64,000 nt of DNA from Paenibacillus alvei DSM 29 (GCF_000293805.1 NZ_AMBZ01000009.1:186001-250000), one strand, 5' to 3'; counted from the first letter of the stretch, positions 44,601 to 54,908 are shown. The notes: a model not told the origin generated them from the sequence alone. Made by a program: numbers and translations.

Positions 44601-45764
44601 TTACTTTTTCTTACTAATCAAATGAAACGAATCGTTGCCGCATGACAAGCAGCCTCGCTGCTTAAGCTGCTCTATTGTAGCCATCTTCCCTTGGATGCCA
44701 ACCGTGATCTTGTTCCCGCACCGTTTACATTGGTACTTGCGTATCGTTTGTCTCACTTCGCCAGTGTATAGTGCATCCATGAACCGCCCTTTACATTCTG
44801 GCATAGTACGCTCGGTCGTCTTGAGAATAATCATCTGACTTCGATTGGCTATAATCTCCGCCCCTTCGTATTCGTTGAATCGGGGCAATGTTGCACTTGT
44901 TGTTATTCCCATTCTTATAAATTCACGCTGCATCGCGAACATGAAGTCAGGTGACTTGTGGGCGAAGGATAAGAATATCGGCAATCCTTTTCTCTTCCGG
45001 AGTGCACTAATTCCTCGAGATACAAAGAGGCTCATGCCCTGCAGTGTATAAGGCGGATCGGTAAAGAAACAATCGAATTGACCGTGCAAGCGTGCAGGCA
45101 GTTGTTCCCTTAAGTCGTGATGGACGTATTGAATGGGCAATTGCCTTAGCTGCGCTATATCATGAATGTATTGTAGAAATCGTTCATCCACATCAATTAC
45201 TTGTACGATTGTTTTGGAATGCCCTCCATTAGGGAAAAGTACTTGAAGCAGCAAGCCGATGGAGATACTGACCAAATCATCATCTCCAACGCATAATATC
45301 TGCTTGCCTACTAAGGTCTGCTGCCGGAGACATAGAAGTGCTCTTCTCAGGCTTGTCTCCGGCGTACATTTGGATTGATCGATCCGCACATCGACCATCG
45401 GACGATGAATCATAATTTCCTTCAGAACGACCAACAGATTGTGGAGCTCGGGATGAGACAAGTCTTCGCAAGCCATCAGCTCCTGATACAGTTTTTTGTT
45501 GATTCCCCGATAGCCCCATTGCTCTTCAACCCATACTCTGCCTCTCATCGAGCAGCGTGCTCCCTTATCCTGCTCGATTGCTCCAGCCTTGATAAGCTCC
45601 CGTTTGACGGCAGCCGCAACCGGGATGGGAATAAGTGCTGCACGGGCCAGTTCTTTGGTGGATATACCAGGGTTCATGTAACACTCCAACAATAGTTGTT
45701 CGATGATGGAAATGCCTTCTTCCAGGCGTACGCTTTCGTTTGCGATTTCGATAAAGTTACGCAT
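44601..45764 (-). CDS. Bis(aminopropyl)spermidine synthase-like protein (BpsA family) with zinc ribbon
   Basis: 388 residues from ATG 45764 behind GAGGAGGG. The N-terminus is a winged-helix-like segment (ISTKELARAALIPIPVAAAVKREL). The aminopropyltransferase core has VGDDDLVSISIGLLL and FTDPPYTLQGM, the latter the acidic/aromatic site of the BpsA group (COG1568). The C-terminus carries two Cys pairs (CKRCGNK and CLSCGND) that would bind zinc. BpsA transfers aminopropyl groups to spermidine to give branched polyamines. In a mesophilic Firmicute the true substrate is less certain. Several related antibiotics end in a spermidine-type amine, so a link to the nearby cluster is possible but unproven. 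Confidence 0.8.
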   Translation of the reverse strand: MRNFIEIANESVRLEEGISIIEQLLLECYMNPGISTKELARAALIPIPVAAAVKRELIKAGAIEQDKGARCSMRGRVWVEEQWGYRGINKKLYQELMACEDLSHPELHNLLVVLKEIMIHRPMVDVRIDQSKCTPETSLRRALLCLRQQTLVGKQILCVGDDDLVSISIGLLLQVLFPNGGHSKTIVQVIDVDERFLQYIHDIAQLRQLPIQYVHHDLREQLPARLHGQFDCFFTDPPYTLQGMSLFVSRGISALRKRKGLPIFLSFAHKSPDFMFAMQREFIRMGITTSATLPRFNEYEGAEIIANRSQMIILKTTERTMPECKGRFMDALYTGEVRQTIRKYQCKRCGNKITVGIQGKMATIEQLKQRGCLSCGNDSFHLISKKK

Positions 45765-45814
45765 TCGTAAATCCCTCCTCAATGGCGGAATGACGTTCAT
45801 TCATGGCGCAGAAA

Positions 45815-45851
45815 AAGGGCGCAGAATGAACAAACGTCATTCTACGCCCTT
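45815..45851. terminator. Stem-loop upstream of the BpsA-like gene
   Basis: Arms 45815-45829 and 45837-45851 pair over 15 bases with one mismatch (a wobble if transcribed from the minus strand). It lies 51 bases before the ATG at 45764, so it could be an attenuator or leader structure. It shares the AATGACGTT element with nearby sequence. Confidence 0.5.
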
Positions 45852-45880
45852 CTTGATTGATGCCTAAATAAGCCCCACAA

Positions 45881-45914
45881 TAAAGCAAAAATCCGTGCTT
45901 GAAGAAGCACGGAT
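45881..45914 (-). terminator. Intrinsic terminator downstream of selO
   Basis: A perfect 10-bp stem (ATCCGTGCTT with AAGCACGGAT) is followed on the minus strand by TTTTTGCTTT. It should end transcripts coming from selO, although it is 260 bases from its stop codon. Confidence 0.75.
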
Positions 45915-45967
45915 GCGGGTTCAAAAAATAGGCATACCTATCATCTAAGGCATGTATGATATCCGTT

Positions 45968-46082
45968 GTTCTTAACTAATTCCGAGGATACGCACATCCA
46001 CAGCAAATAAACATTGCTAAGCAGCAACACTTCTCACTGGTATTACATATTCCTCATATATGGAATTCGATTAGTTAAGAAC
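45968..46082. repeat. 115-bp element bounded by 13-bp perfect inverted repeats
   Basis: GTTCTTAACTAAT at 45968-45980 is the exact reverse complement of 46070-46082. Including flanking bases, 15 of 16 match. The interior is AT-rich and non-coding. The size and terminal repeats suggest a small miniature transposable element or a structured leader. No clear target-site duplication is visible. It fills most of the gap between selO and the terminator upstream of the BpsA-like gene. Confidence 0.5.
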
Positions 46083-46174
46083 GACCGCCAACATCAACAT
46101 CTCTCCCTAGAAAATTATGCAATCATCGTATCATCCTGGGAAAGTTCATGTCAAGTCAATGCAATGTTTCCGAT

Positions 46175-47653
46175 TCATGTGCCGCAATAAGTTCGGTAAG
46201 GGCGCGTTGATGCAGCTGGCAGTGAAGTGTATTCTTCCTGCTCAGTCGAGTACGCAAATGGCTCTGAGAGAACATTCAGCAGGCGCTGCATCACACTATA
46301 GTCTCCTTCTTGAGAAGCAGCATCCAATGCCTCTTCAACTCGATGGTTGCGCGGTATGACGGCAGGATTGCTTCTGCGCATAAGCTGACGTACATCATCC
46401 TTGGAATGCTGTTGTCGTTCAAGTCTTGCTTGCCACTGCTCATACCAGTGTGCATATTCGGTGCTGCCAAATAAGGAAGAATGTTCTTCGCATATGCCGA
46501 GTGTAAGTGCGCGGAACGTATTCGTATAATCCGCACGATGCTTCTGCATCAGATTGAGCAGGTTCTGGATCAGTGTCTCATCTTGTTCTTCTTCATGGAA
46601 TATACCTAACTTGGCTCTCATGCCATCAAGCCAATTGCGTTGGTATAGATCAAAATATTCACCTAATGTATCTTCCGCTATCTCCACAGCCTTTAGTTCG
46701 TTGTCACTAAGCAGAGGCAGGATTGTTTCTGCAAATCGGGCAAGGTTCCACCCCCCAATATTCGGCTGATTCCCGTAGGCGTAGCGGCCTTCCCTGTCGA
46801 TTGAGCTAAATACGGTATCTGGATGATACACATCCATAAAGGCGCAAGGGCCATAATCAATCGTTTCACCGCTAATCGCCATATTATCTGTATTCATGAC
46901 TCCATGAATAAACCCGACAAGCTGCCACTTCGCAATGAGCGATGCTTGGCGTTTTATCACTGCCTGAAGCAGCGCCAAATAACGGTTCTCGCTGCCGTCT
47001 GCCTCCGGATAATGTCTCTGCAGTGTATAATCAGCCAGTGCGCGAAGATCTTCGATGCCGCACCAATTGGATGCATATTGGAACGTTCCTACGCGCAGAT
47101 GACTTGCTGCAACACGAGTGAGAATTGCACCTGGAAGTTCAGATTCGCGTATTACCGGTTGACCAGTGGACACCACAGCTAAGCTGCGAGTCGTTGGAAT
47201 ACCTAGACCGTACATCGCTTCGCTAATGATGTATTCACGCAGCATCGGCCCGAGCGCAGCTCGCCCATCTCCGCCTCTCGAATAGGGAGTTCTCCCCGGG
47301 CCTTTCAATTGAATGTCGAATCTCTCTCCTGATGGGGTAATCTGTTCGCCAATCAGAATCGCTCTTCCGTCCCCCAGCATATTAAAGTAACCGAATTGAT
47401 GTCCAGCATAAGCTTGGGCGAGAGGCATTGCCCCTTCAGGAATCGTATTGCCGGCAAGCGTAGCTACGCCATACTCGCTTCTTAATGCTTCTGCACTTAA
47501 TCCTAGGGAGACAGCGAGCGATTCATTCAGAACACTAAGTCCCGGCGCTCGTACAGGAGTTGGATTCAGTTTGGAATAAAATGAATGTGGAAGACGGGTG
47601 AAACTGTTGTCGAAGTTCCATCCTGCGTCTAAATTAGAAGGTCTCTCGTTCAT
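46175..47653 (-). CDS. selO: SelO-family protein adenylyltransferase (YdiU)
   Basis: 492 residues from ATG 47653, with AAAGGAGAT upstream. It has the family's conserved N-terminal [12 protein letters not shown] and [17 protein letters not shown]. The kinase-like active site is [20 protein letters not shown] with DYGPCAF. SelO pseudokinases transfer AMP to Ser/Thr/Tyr of proteins and are linked to redox stress. No selenocysteine is expected in bacteria. The C-terminus ends with a short Ser/Thr-rich tail. It stands alone between terminators. Confidence 0.95.
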   Translation of the reverse strand: MNERPSNLDAGWNFDNSFTRLPHSFYSKLNPTPVRAPGLSVLNESLAVSLGLSAEALRSEYGVATLAGNTIPEGAMPLAQAYAGHQFGYFNMLGDGRAILIGEQITPSGERFDIQLKGPGRTPYSRGGDGRAALGPMLREYIISEAMYGLGIPTTRSLAVVSTGQPVIRESELPGAILTRVAASHLRVGTFQYASNWCGIEDLRALADYTLQRHYPEADGSENRYLALLQAVIKRQASLIAKWQLVGFIHGVMNTDNMAISGETIDYGPCAFMDVYHPDTVFSSIDREGRYAYGNQPNIGGWNLARFAETILPLLSDNELKAVEIAEDTLGEYFDLYQRNWLDGMRAKLGIFHEEEQDETLIQNLLNLMQKHRADYTNTFRALTLGICEEHSSLFGSTEYAHWYEQWQARLERQQHSKDDVRQLMRRSNPAVIPRNHRVEEALDAASQEGDYSVMQRLLNVLSEPFAYSTEQEEYTSLPAASTRPYRTYCGT

Positions 47654-48006
47654 TGTATCTCCTTTTCATTCCTGCTATTTCGTATGTATCGTGCTGTTAG
47701 GGTTTGCTAACGTATATTTATTATACCTATTCAGGTAAGCATACGGCTAAGCTAAAGGTAGATAAATTATCGAAATTACGCATCACCTTCTCTATTGTTC
47801 TAATGACGACGAAAGGTTCTATATGAGTTAGCTGGTGAATAACTGAAGCAGTTCATCAATAGTAGGAGCAAGCTGGTGATTGCCATTCTTGATTGCAGTA
47901 AAAGTAGACATCGCTTGCTTCAATAAGTCAAAACTTTAGTAATAATAGATGAAGAACGATAGTGGATCATATTCAGGTGCATAGGGCAGAACCCCCATCT
48001 GGCAGA
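47654..48006. other. Gene-free stretch upstream of selO
   Basis: TATAAT occurs on the minus strand at 47725-47720, about 65 bases before selO, but no good -35 box faces it. Short reading frames on the minus strand around 47850-48000 have no recognisable domain, although their fragmentary, gene-like look could mark an old remnant. Confidence 0.4.
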
Positions 48007-48043
48007 AAGCTCCTCCACCGAGTCCAACTCGGGTGAGGAGCTT
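48007..48043 (-). terminator. Stem-loop after the 464-residue protein gene
   Basis: AAGCTCCTC...ACTCGG arms pair over about 16 bases between 48007-48023 and 48027-48043, 17 bases beyond the stop at 48060. The trailing T-run on the minus strand is short. Confidence 0.55.
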
Positions 48044-48059
48044 CCTAGCGTTCCTAGAA

Positions 48060-49454
48060 TCAGTCTTCCTGGTATACGCGATGGCGCACGATATCTCCGG
48101 GATGCAAAACAAGCAAAGGTCCCCACGATGGATTATGATCATGCATCGATTTTAACAGCAGTATCATCCGCTGAAAAATCATGTCGATATCCGCATGCTG
48201 CACCAAGGCGCCCGTCACGGCGGCCGCGACCACGTGAGCTGCGTAGAATCCAGATTGCAAATGTTCAGGCAGCGGACCCGCGGTGCTCAACAAAGCCCGT
48301 AATTGCGCAGTGAAGGATTCGTCCAGGTTTCTCCAATTTTGAATTTGATCCAAGCTATGATTTTCCAGCGTATGCAGCTTCGTCGTCATGATGGCGGCAG
48401 CCACGATCTTTGCAGACAGCTTGGCTTCCTCGGCGCCAACAACTTTTCCTTCCAGACGGATGTGGGTCAGATCTTTGTCCGTTTCTGTCTCGATGAGCCG
48501 CTCCCATATATTAGCCTGGTCGAACTGCAGGGTACCTACGGCATAGGCGGCTAAATATCCTCTCAAAATGTCAGCAGGATGGACGTCACTCTCAGAACCG
48601 ATATTTTTGAGCGCGGGAATACCCGAATAGGCCGCCCGGATTCCACGGAAATAACCGATTAAACCGATCCCGGCCGCAGGCCCCAGATTGAGTATCCCTA
48701 GGACGTCTGATGCCGTCTCGTCTATGCGTTTAGCCCAATACTCAGCTAAATCATTTCCGAGATTGTTCGCGAGAAGAGCCGCTCGTACCGTATCCGCCAA
48801 TTCTTCAAGCAGTCCCGTATCAGCATGCAAAATATCATGCCCGCCCGTTTCATGACCCAAGCTGGACCAGGCCAGGAGGCCCCGCCGGGCATGAGCGGGA
48901 GGAAGACTTACGATACCCGTTTTTAAGCCTATCTGGTCTGTTATGTCAATAGGCAGGGTATACGGACCGAATTCAGGCATCCCCCACTTGACGAGCGGCG
49001 GTATCATGCTCAAGTCTGGACGTTTCACTCTCGCTCTGTCCTCAGCGCTTAAGAAACCGTCGTACAGATCGCTTACCATCTCCTGAAAAGCGTCAGTGGC
49101 ATCCGCATTATAGCCTTCGCCGTTCTGCAGTATGGTTTGTGCGATATCGAACAGCAGAAAGGCCGGTCCTTTGCGCAGGGGATCGTGAATTAAAATGTCG
49201 GTGAATCCTTCTGGACCCAGTTGATCCAGCGCTCTAAGGAATGGTTCGACGACTGCGTCCCGGTACAGAACAGGCAGCTTTCTGCGTACTGCTTCCAATC
49301 TGCCGCGCAGTTGGTGGTAATCCGTCGGATCGGGCGGACCGGGAATATTGGAAACAACGGCCTTTCTGACATCTTCAACACATTGCGGAAGGTTGCTTAT
49401 ATCGGGTTCGATCGTGACTTCTCCGTTCGTGAGCAACTCGTTTCGTTCAATCAT
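48060..49454 (-). CDS. Uncharacterised protein with HETGGHDILHAD motif
   Basis: 464 residues from ATG 49454, chosen for GGAGG eight bases upstream. It is mostly helical by composition and soluble, with no signal peptide. The striking stretch is SSLGHETGGHDILHADTGLL at about residues 205-225. Its closely spaced His and Glu residues look like a metal site but do not match the classic HExxH zinc-protease motif. Further conserved-looking acidic stretches occur (RIDETASDVLGILNLGPAAG). I do not recognise the family. A metal-dependent enzyme is plausible; nothing in the neighbourhood tells its role. Confidence 0.7.
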   Translation of the reverse strand: MIERNELLTNGEVTIEPDISNLPQCVEDVRKAVVSNIPGPPDPTDYHQLRGRLEAVRRKLPVLYRDAVVEPFLRALDQLGPEGFTDILIHDPLRKGPAFLLFDIAQTILQNGEGYNADATDAFQEMVSDLYDGFLSAEDRARVKRPDLSMIPPLVKWGMPEFGPYTLPIDITDQIGLKTGIVSLPPAHARRGLLAWSSLGHETGGHDILHADTGLLEELADTVRAALLANNLGNDLAEYWAKRIDETASDVLGILNLGPAAGIGLIGYFRGIRAAYSGIPALKNIGSESDVHPADILRGYLAAYAVGTLQFDQANIWERLIETETDKDLTHIRLEGKVVGAEEAKLSAKIVAAAIMTTKLHTLENHSLDQIQNWRNLDESFTAQLRALLSTAGPLPEHLQSGFYAAHVVAAAVTGALVQHADIDMIFQRMILLLKSMHDHNPSWGPLLVLHPGDIVRHRVYQED

Positions 49455-49706
49455 CGTACATCCTCCGTTGTATAAAATCATTTACAGATGTAACATTTCC
49501 TGAAAAAATGAAATTATACCAAAATGTAGATTGTCTGCACGGATCCATGACAATGAACAAAAAGAGTAGTACATGCTATACTCGCTGTTGATTTATTTAA
49601 GCACGTCACCTCTTCCATTTCATCGTTCATACGAAGCAATATCGAAAAATGGTTATCTCGATAACTGCTTTCATAACATTAACTGCTTCAGAAAAAACGC
49701 TTGCAT

Positions 49707-49817
49707 CTACTTTTTTACGTAATCGAACAAAAGGTCATCTTGCAGCTTCCATAACTCTCCTAAGTGCATTATATTTTCCTCGATAAACCATTGATTCGCC
49801 TTCACGACGGTTTTCAT
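49707..49817 (-). CDS. Possible 36-residue protein overlapping the upstream stop
   Basis: ATG at 49817-49815 overlaps the TGA of the preceding gene in an ATGA arrangement, a common sign of translational coupling. The predicted peptide (MKTVVKANQWFIEENIMHLG at its start) has helix-like composition and ends in YVKK. It could instead be the end of a longer original protein. The remaining interval 49455-49706 shows nothing I can name. Confidence 0.4.
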   Translation of the reverse strand: MKTVVKANQWFIEENIMHLGELWKLQDDLLFDYVKK

Positions 49818-50239
49818 TTCTCTAGGTGACGCAAGTATTCTCGATATCCCCATAACGCTTCATCCAATTGATCTTCGCCTTCCAATAAAACCATCACAGC
49901 ATACGAGATCATGTCTATCCATTCGTCGATTTTTCGAACCTGTTCTTGGGAAAGCAGGCCATTGCTCTGCAGCATGCCGTCAGGATATAAAGCCCATGCG
50001 CGGGATAGCTGGCAGATGCTCCAGAAGCACGATATCAAGATTCTGTTTACTTGCGGCTTCGCGAACTCATCAGCCAGAACTTCAATGATCTTCATCAGCT
50101 CGTGGAAATTATCTTCAATCAATTCACCGCGAAAAGGTCTCAGCATGCCTAAAAATCCATTCGTCATTTTTTCGTGCTCGATATCATCATGATGGAAGGC
50201 ATGGCATTTGAGAAGAAATAGCGCCTCGTCTTTCGTCAT
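49814..50239 (-). CDS. Hypothetical protein
   Basis: 141 residues from ATG 50239, with GGGAAGAGG nearby. It is all-helical by composition and contains a His/Asp-rich segment near the start (CHAFHHDDIEHEKM). I do not recognise the family. It is followed by a possible 36-residue coupled frame and preceded, 49 bases upstream, by another hypothetical gene, so the two or three may form a small operon of host genes. Confidence 0.65.
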   Translation of the reverse strand: MTKDEALFLLKCHAFHHDDIEHEKMTNGFLGMLRPFRGELIEDNFHELMKIIEVLADEFAKPQVNRILISCFWSICQLSRAWALYPDGMLQSNGLLSQEQVRKIDEWIDMISYAVMVLLEGEDQLDEALWGYREYLRHLEK

Positions 50240-50288
50240 CTTGCCTCTTCCCTTCTGCAAAAGTTAGTATCAATAGCGCTGCTACTAC

Positions 50289-50786
50289 CTACAAAGAGTT
50301 TTCTCCCGTTATCTTACAGTTCTCGATAACCAGCCATAAATTGATCTCATCGTATTGTGAGACAATCCCTTCTATCCAGTAGCCTGGATATAAATATTGT
50401 GCCGGCGTTCGTTCTCTCAATTTATTGTAATCTGTTACAGCATAAGCATTATCGCTTAATCGGATGATCGCTCCTTGCGGATAAAACATTGCAATTTCCC
50501 CGCTAACTGGTTTACCCGGTGGATACTGCTTCTTCGTTCGCTTCCATGCCGCTAGATTAGGCTCAATCGCTTGCTGCCATTCTATTTCAAATTGTTCCTT
50601 CGTAAGGATACGATCGTACGCCTCAACAATTACTTCTTGATCGCACAGTACAAAATCGGGCGAAGTGGAAACCTCACAATGTGAATCGCCATATTTGCTT
50701 ATTTGTCGATATGCCGTTCCGTTCTCGTCTATCTCAAAATAGTACCGATCGTCTTCCTCGACCCCGGCAGCTTCAATATATATCAT
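50289..50786 (-). CDS. Hypothetical protein
   Basis: 165 residues from ATG 50786 behind AGGGGG. It is acidic, with beta-rich composition (YYFEIDENGTAYRQISKYGD). The later stretch GEIAMFYPQGAIIRLSDNAY reads like an S1/OB-type small barrel, but that is only an impression. No signal peptide or membrane segment is seen. The family is not recognised. Confidence 0.7.
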   Translation of the reverse strand: MIYIEAAGVEEDDRYYFEIDENGTAYRQISKYGDSHCEVSTSPDFVLCDQEVIVEAYDRILTKEQFEIEWQQAIEPNLAAWKRTKKQYPPGKPVSGEIAMFYPQGAIIRLSDNAYAVTDYNKLRERTPAQYLYPGYWIEGIVSQYDEINLWLVIENCKITGENSL

Positions 50787-50912
50787 TGATATTCCCCCTA
50801 CTAGTCTCTGATCCTAGAAGGTCTCCACTACTTTCAACCTCCAATCAAGTATATAAAGCCTGTCCTTTCAACACAATCACACGAATGACCTAGTTGAACT
50901 ATCCAAATGATA

Positions 50913-50937
50913 AAGGGCGCCCATCTAGGGCGCCCTT
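50913..50937 (-). terminator. Intrinsic terminator after CYP102
   Basis: A perfect 10-bp GC-rich stem (AAGGGCGCCC with GGGCGCCCTT) with a five-base loop, then TTTATCATTT on the minus strand. It lies 34 bases beyond the stop of the P450 reductase fusion. Confidence 0.75.
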
Positions 50938-50970
50938 GTCCTGCAACTCATTTACAACTTGTTTTGGTAA

Positions 50971-53900
50971 TTAAGCTTTTCTGCCTGCCCATACATCTTT
51001 CACATATCTCCCGTCGGCCCCGAGCTGCTCCAGCCATCTGTTCGCTTTCGTCTCGCCAACACCATGAACGTCTTGATACATCTGCTTAAGTGTTGCCTCC
51101 ACATCTGGTGACATAGCGCTTCCATCACCGCACACATAGAATATTGCTCCCTGATCAAGGAGACCGATCACTTCGTGCTGTTGCTGCTTGATAAGATGCT
51201 GGACATATGTTTTTGGTTGACCCTCAATTCGAGAAAATGCGGTGTGTACCGTAACAATTCCCTCTAATTGATATTGCTTAAGCTCTTCCTCATAGATATG
51301 ATCCGTCGCATCTCGACAGCCAAAATAAAGATACGCGCTGCCAAGCGAAATCCCTTGCTCCTTCATGGCCTGCCGGGCTTGAATAAATCCACGAAACGGC
51401 GCAATCCCTACTCCGGGTCCTACCATAATAATAGGTGTACTCGGATCCTCCGGCAGCCGGAAATTGGATTGCGGCGGCTGAATGAACATCATGATTGATT
51501 CGCCTGGTTGTCTGTCTGCAAGAAAATTGGAAGCAACGCCTCGATATTCATGGCGTCCATTCCAAGCTGGGCTCTGTACGACCCCTACCGTGAGACTAAT
51601 CTGATTCGGCTGTACGCGAGGGGAACTGGATATCGAGTAGTATCGTATTTTTAGTGGCGGGAGCAGCTCTAAAAAGCGCTCAAACGTCATTAAGCAAGCC
51701 TCATATTTTTCAAGTAAATCTAACATCGATACTCGCTTTTCAAGGATGTTCTGTCTGTAGCTCTCTGCCTCAAGCAGTGCTTCTAATTCAATTCGGTGCG
51801 GAGGACATACCGTCAATGCGGCAAGCTCGCGAATTTGTGCTCGAGTGGCAGGCTCCTGAAGTTCGACGCTCCGGCTTAGAAGATCATTTATCAGTACAGG
51901 GCGATGTAATGGCAAATGGGAAGGACTATTCCCTGTAGTTCGCAACACCACATGATCGCTTCCATTTAAGTCAAATCTGCTGATTACCCGTTCGACTAGA
52001 TTATCCGCATTGATAGGGAACACGCCTAAATGATCCCCTTCAAGATAAGACACTCCTTCAGGCAATTCAATCTCGATATGGCGTGTACTGCGCCCGTTTC
52101 CACCCCTTTGCAGCTCGTGATTGTCGAGGATCGTTGCACAATGGACATTGTATGCATCGGCAAACGGCGATTCAACCGATATGTTTACAACCTCTACGGT
52201 TAAAGAAGAAGCTGTCGATTTTTCTATTCCATCAATTCCGTCAAATTTCAAATCCAGTGAACGCATAACTGCTGGCCACAGCTTATCGCGCCACTCCTCC
52301 ACTTCGGTTTCGAATTCACCGCTGGCATCGCCATGTCCGACAGGCAGCAAACGATTCGCTCCTTTAGCCGCGAGCTGTTCATCAATGAATATGGGAATGC
52401 TTTGATAGGTACTAGGCCAGTTATGATCGCCGCAACCAAAGACACAATAGCTAACTCCTTTCAATGATTCTGGCTCCACTTCCTTTAGCCACTTTACGAA
52501 GCGTCGTGCATTGCTGGGCGGCTGACCGTTATATGATGCTGTCACAATAAACGTAATGCCTTCCTTGGGCAAGTCCGCTGCATAATCGTTAAGGGGCGCT
52601 ACTTTGCTTTTGAAGCCTAGTTGTCGGCCTTTCTCCGCCAGTTCGCGGGCAATTCCTTCTGCTGTGCCAAGATTAGAGCCATACAGTACGAGGAGCGGAA
52701 TATTGTGAGGAAAGCTCGAATTCAGTTCTGAAATGGCTGTTGTTTCTAAAATAGATGGAATGCGCTGACCGCCATGAACGGAAATTGCTTCGTTGCGAGT
52801 GCGACGCGGGCGAACTTGCATCGTAAATCCCTCGGGTTTTATCGTGAGCGACTCCATTAGCTTCAATTGATAATTCGTATGATCGATGAGTTCAAAATTT
52901 TTGAGAATAAGTCCGAGCATTAGCGTCGCCTCTTGCAGAGCAAATTGCTGCCCGATGCACGCACGCTGTCCGATGCCGAACGGCTTGTAGGCATCGTGGG
53001 GAATTCGGCTCGGATCCTCGAATCTTTCTGGGCGGAATTCGTGTGCATCACTTCCCCAGGCAGCAGGATCACGGTGCAATTGAGGGAGCAAAAGGAGCAA
53101 GCGATCTCCTTGCTTCATCACATACCTATCCACGAGCAGCGTATCTTGCTTCACAAGCAAGTTGAAGGCAGGGGCTGTCGGCCATAGGCGCAGTGATTCA
53201 TCGAGAATCATGCGGATATATCTCAAGTTCTTGACCTGTGTATAGGTAGGAACAGGATCCTTCAGTACACGATCTACTTCCTCATAGCCTTTTTGCAGCT
53301 TATCACGATTGTTCAGTAGAAAATATAGGGCGAATGACAATAAGCCGCTCGTTGTTTCATGTCCGGCTACCAAGAACGTAATAATTTGATATCGAATGTT
53401 TGCATCATCCAATGATTCGCCCGTATCAGGGTCTTTTCCTTTCAGCATATAAGCTAATAAGTCGTTTGCCCCTTCATGATCATGAGCTTTGCGTTCAGCG
53501 ATTATTTTATCAACTAGGGAGAACATGACATCAATGTCCTGCTGGAATTGCCGCCGTGTTTTGACCATAAGCATATCCTGAATGCCAAGCCGCTGCGCTT
53601 GATTCAAGGATTCCTCCAAAGCCCGAACCATACTCGTTACAAACGGGTGAGGCTGATCACGGTAGAAGCTGTTGAAGCGGTAATTAAAGCCGCATAGCCC
53701 GATCGTATCCATAGCTAGCCTTGTCATATCCTCTGGCACCTCAATTTGATCATCGGGATTTAGGCGAGACCACTTCTGGATAAGCTGCATCGCTAAATCA
53801 AGCATCTTATCGAAGTAGCCTCGCATTGCTGTACGGCTGAAGCTTGGCAATAAAATATTATGGGCCTTTTTCCAGTTCGGATCGTTGGTCTCAGAGGTGA

Positions 53901-54162
53901 ACAATCCGTCCCCTGCGTAGGCGCGCACATTGTTCAAGATTGTTTTGTCCACGATTTTACCGAAGCGCGCAGTGTCGCTAAATTCTTTAGCCAACTCGTA
54001 GCCAGAGACAACATGCAGCGTTCCAAATGGGAGCTTCATCCGGTAGATTTCACCGTATTGCTCGGCAAGGTTCATGAATGACAGTATCGGAGTATTTGGA
54101 TTCAATTGAGGTACATTTCCTAACGGGCCATATGTTTTGGGCTGTGGAATCGAAATTGACAT
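50971..54162 (-). CDS. Self-sufficient cytochrome P450-reductase fusion (CYP102 family)
   Basis: 1063 residues from ATG 54162 (GGAGG upstream; longer frames to 54240 have no ribosome site). The P450 half covers residues 1-470, with I-helix VAGHETTSG and heme loop [13 protein letters not shown]. The reductase half follows with the FMN flavodoxin ([15 protein letters not shown]), FAD domain (RYYSISSSP) and NADPH domain ([14 protein letters not shown]). Length and order match P450-BM3 (1049 residues) and the Bacillus subtilis CYP102A2/A3 enzymes, which hydroxylate long-chain fatty acids at subterminal positions using NADPH. A TetR-type regulator encoded upstream and an 18-bp perfect palindrome before this gene point to fatty-acid-inducible repression, as known for FatR/BscR. 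Confidence 0.96.
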   Translation of the reverse strand: MSISIPQPKTYGPLGNVPQLNPNTPILSFMNLAEQYGEIYRMKLPFGTLHVVSGYELAKEFSDTARFGKIVDKTILNNVRAYAGDGLFTSETNDPNWKKAHNILLPSFSRTAMRGYFDKMLDLAMQLIQKWSRLNPDDQIEVPEDMTRLAMDTIGLCGFNYRFNSFYRDQPHPFVTSMVRALEESLNQAQRLGIQDMLMVKTRRQFQQDIDVMFSLVDKIIAERKAHDHEGANDLLAYMLKGKDPDTGESLDDANIRYQIITFLVAGHETTSGLLSFALYFLLNNRDKLQKGYEEVDRVLKDPVPTYTQVKNLRYIRMILDESLRLWPTAPAFNLLVKQDTLLVDRYVMKQGDRLLLLLPQLHRDPAAWGSDAHEFRPERFEDPSRIPHDAYKPFGIGQRACIGQQFALQEATLMLGLILKNFELIDHTNYQLKLMESLTIKPEGFTMQVRPRRTRNEAISVHGGQRIPSILETTAISELNSSFPHNIPLLVLYGSNLGTAEGIARELAEKGRQLGFKSKVAPLNDYAADLPKEGITFIVTASYNGQPPSNARRFVKWLKEVEPESLKGVSYCVFGCGDHNWPSTYQSIPIFIDEQLAAKGANRLLPVGHGDASGEFETEVEEWRDKLWPAVMRSLDLKFDGIDGIEKSTASSLTVEVVNISVESPFADAYNVHCATILDNHELQRGGNGRSTRHIEIELPEGVSYLEGDHLGVFPINADNLVERVISRFDLNGSDHVVLRTTGNSPSHLPLHRPVLINDLLSRSVELQEPATRAQIRELAALTVCPPHRIELEALLEAESYRQNILEKRVSMLDLLEKYEACLMTFERFLELLPPLKIRYYSISSSPRVQPNQISLTVGVVQSPAWNGRHEYRGVASNFLADRQPGESIMMFIQPPQSNFRLPEDPSTPIIMVGPGVGIAPFRGFIQARQAMKEQGISLGSAYLYFGCRDATDHIYEEELKQYQLEGIVTVHTAFSRIEGQPKTYVQHLIKQQQHEVIGLLDQGAIFYVCGDGSAMSPDVEATLKQMYQDVHGVGETKANRWLEQLGADGRYVKDVWAGRKA

Positions 54163-54264
54163 ATAATTTTGCCTCCTCGGATGGTATCTAACATTTCGTA
54201 AGAGGTAGCTCATAAGATGCCGTGTTGTGCAGGATAGCAATAAAAATCATGATTTCAAATCATA

Positions 54265-54282
54265 GGAATGAATATTCATTCC
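54265..54282. promoter_or_regulatory. Operator 1: perfect palindrome before CYP102
   Basis: GGAATGAATATTCATTCC is an 18-bp perfect palindrome between the TetR gene stop and the P450 start. The same half-sites recur upstream of the TetR gene. Confidence 0.85.
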
Positions 54283-54305
54283 GTAATGTGCAGAAGACAT
54301 CCGAG

Positions 54306-54881
54306 TTAATGGACTCGGATCGCATTCCAGCAGCACTCCTCCACGCCAGCAAGAAGCTCGTTCGTCTCCTCCAGCACCTCTGCTCGTATTGTTTCGAATA
54401 ATTTAACAAGAGCCCCATAGAAAATGGAAATCAGTGCATTGGGAGGCAACGGGGAGATTGTGCCCTCCTGTTGTCCTTTGATTAAAAAGTGTCGGATAAA
54501 ATCCATGCCTACTTCGAATGTCTTCAGACTTTTCTCATCCAGCAATCTAGGATTCAAATGTGAATCTATGAACGAAAAAGCCTCTCTATTTTCCTTTGCA
54601 AAATAAATGGTCTGAACAAAAATATGATGGAACTGTGCGCGAGCAGTTGCAGCTTCAGGAAATCCTTGTGAAACGGCATGGAAAAATTGTTCAGTACATT
54701 CTTGGAATAAGGAATTCAGCAGCTCCTCCTTGTTCTCAAAGTATCGGTAAATGGTGCCAGCGCCAACATTGGCCCGATCAGCGATCATTGGTACGGTTGT
54801 TGCATCGTACCCGCGTGCGGTAAATAGATGTAATGCGGCGTGTAAAATGTCTTCTCTTTTGTTAGTGGACAATCGTATCAC
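54306..54881 (-). CDS. TetR-family repressor of CYP102 (FatR/BscR-like)
   Basis: 191 residues from GTG 54881; TTG 54872 has the better-spaced ribosome site and may be used instead. The N-terminal helix-turn-helix reads TVPMIADRANVGAGTIYRYF (about residues 28-47), with KEELLNSLF following. The C-terminal half is a typical ligand-binding domain. Position, family and two matching palindromes make it the likely repressor of the CYP102 gene and of itself, released by fatty acids as in FatR/BscR. It is 144 bases upstream of the P450 start. Confidence 0.9.
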   Translation of the reverse strand: MIRLSTNKREDILHAALHLFTARGYDATTVPMIADRANVGAGTIYRYFENKEELLNSLFQECTEQFFHAVSQGFPEAATARAQFHHIFVQTIYFAKENREAFSFIDSHLNPRLLDEKSLKTFEVGMDFIRHFLIKGQQEGTISPLPPNALISIFYGALVKLFETIRAEVLEETNELLAGVEECCWNAIRVH

Positions 54882-54890
54882 CCTTTATGC

Positions 54891-54908
54891 GGAATGAATG
54901 TTCATTCC
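54891..54908. promoter_or_regulatory. Operator 2: palindrome before the TetR gene
   Basis: GGAATGAATGTTCATTCC shares both eight-base half-sites with operator 1 and differs only in the central dinucleotide. It lies 10-19 bases before the candidate start codons, so it would allow autorepression. Confidence 0.85.
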
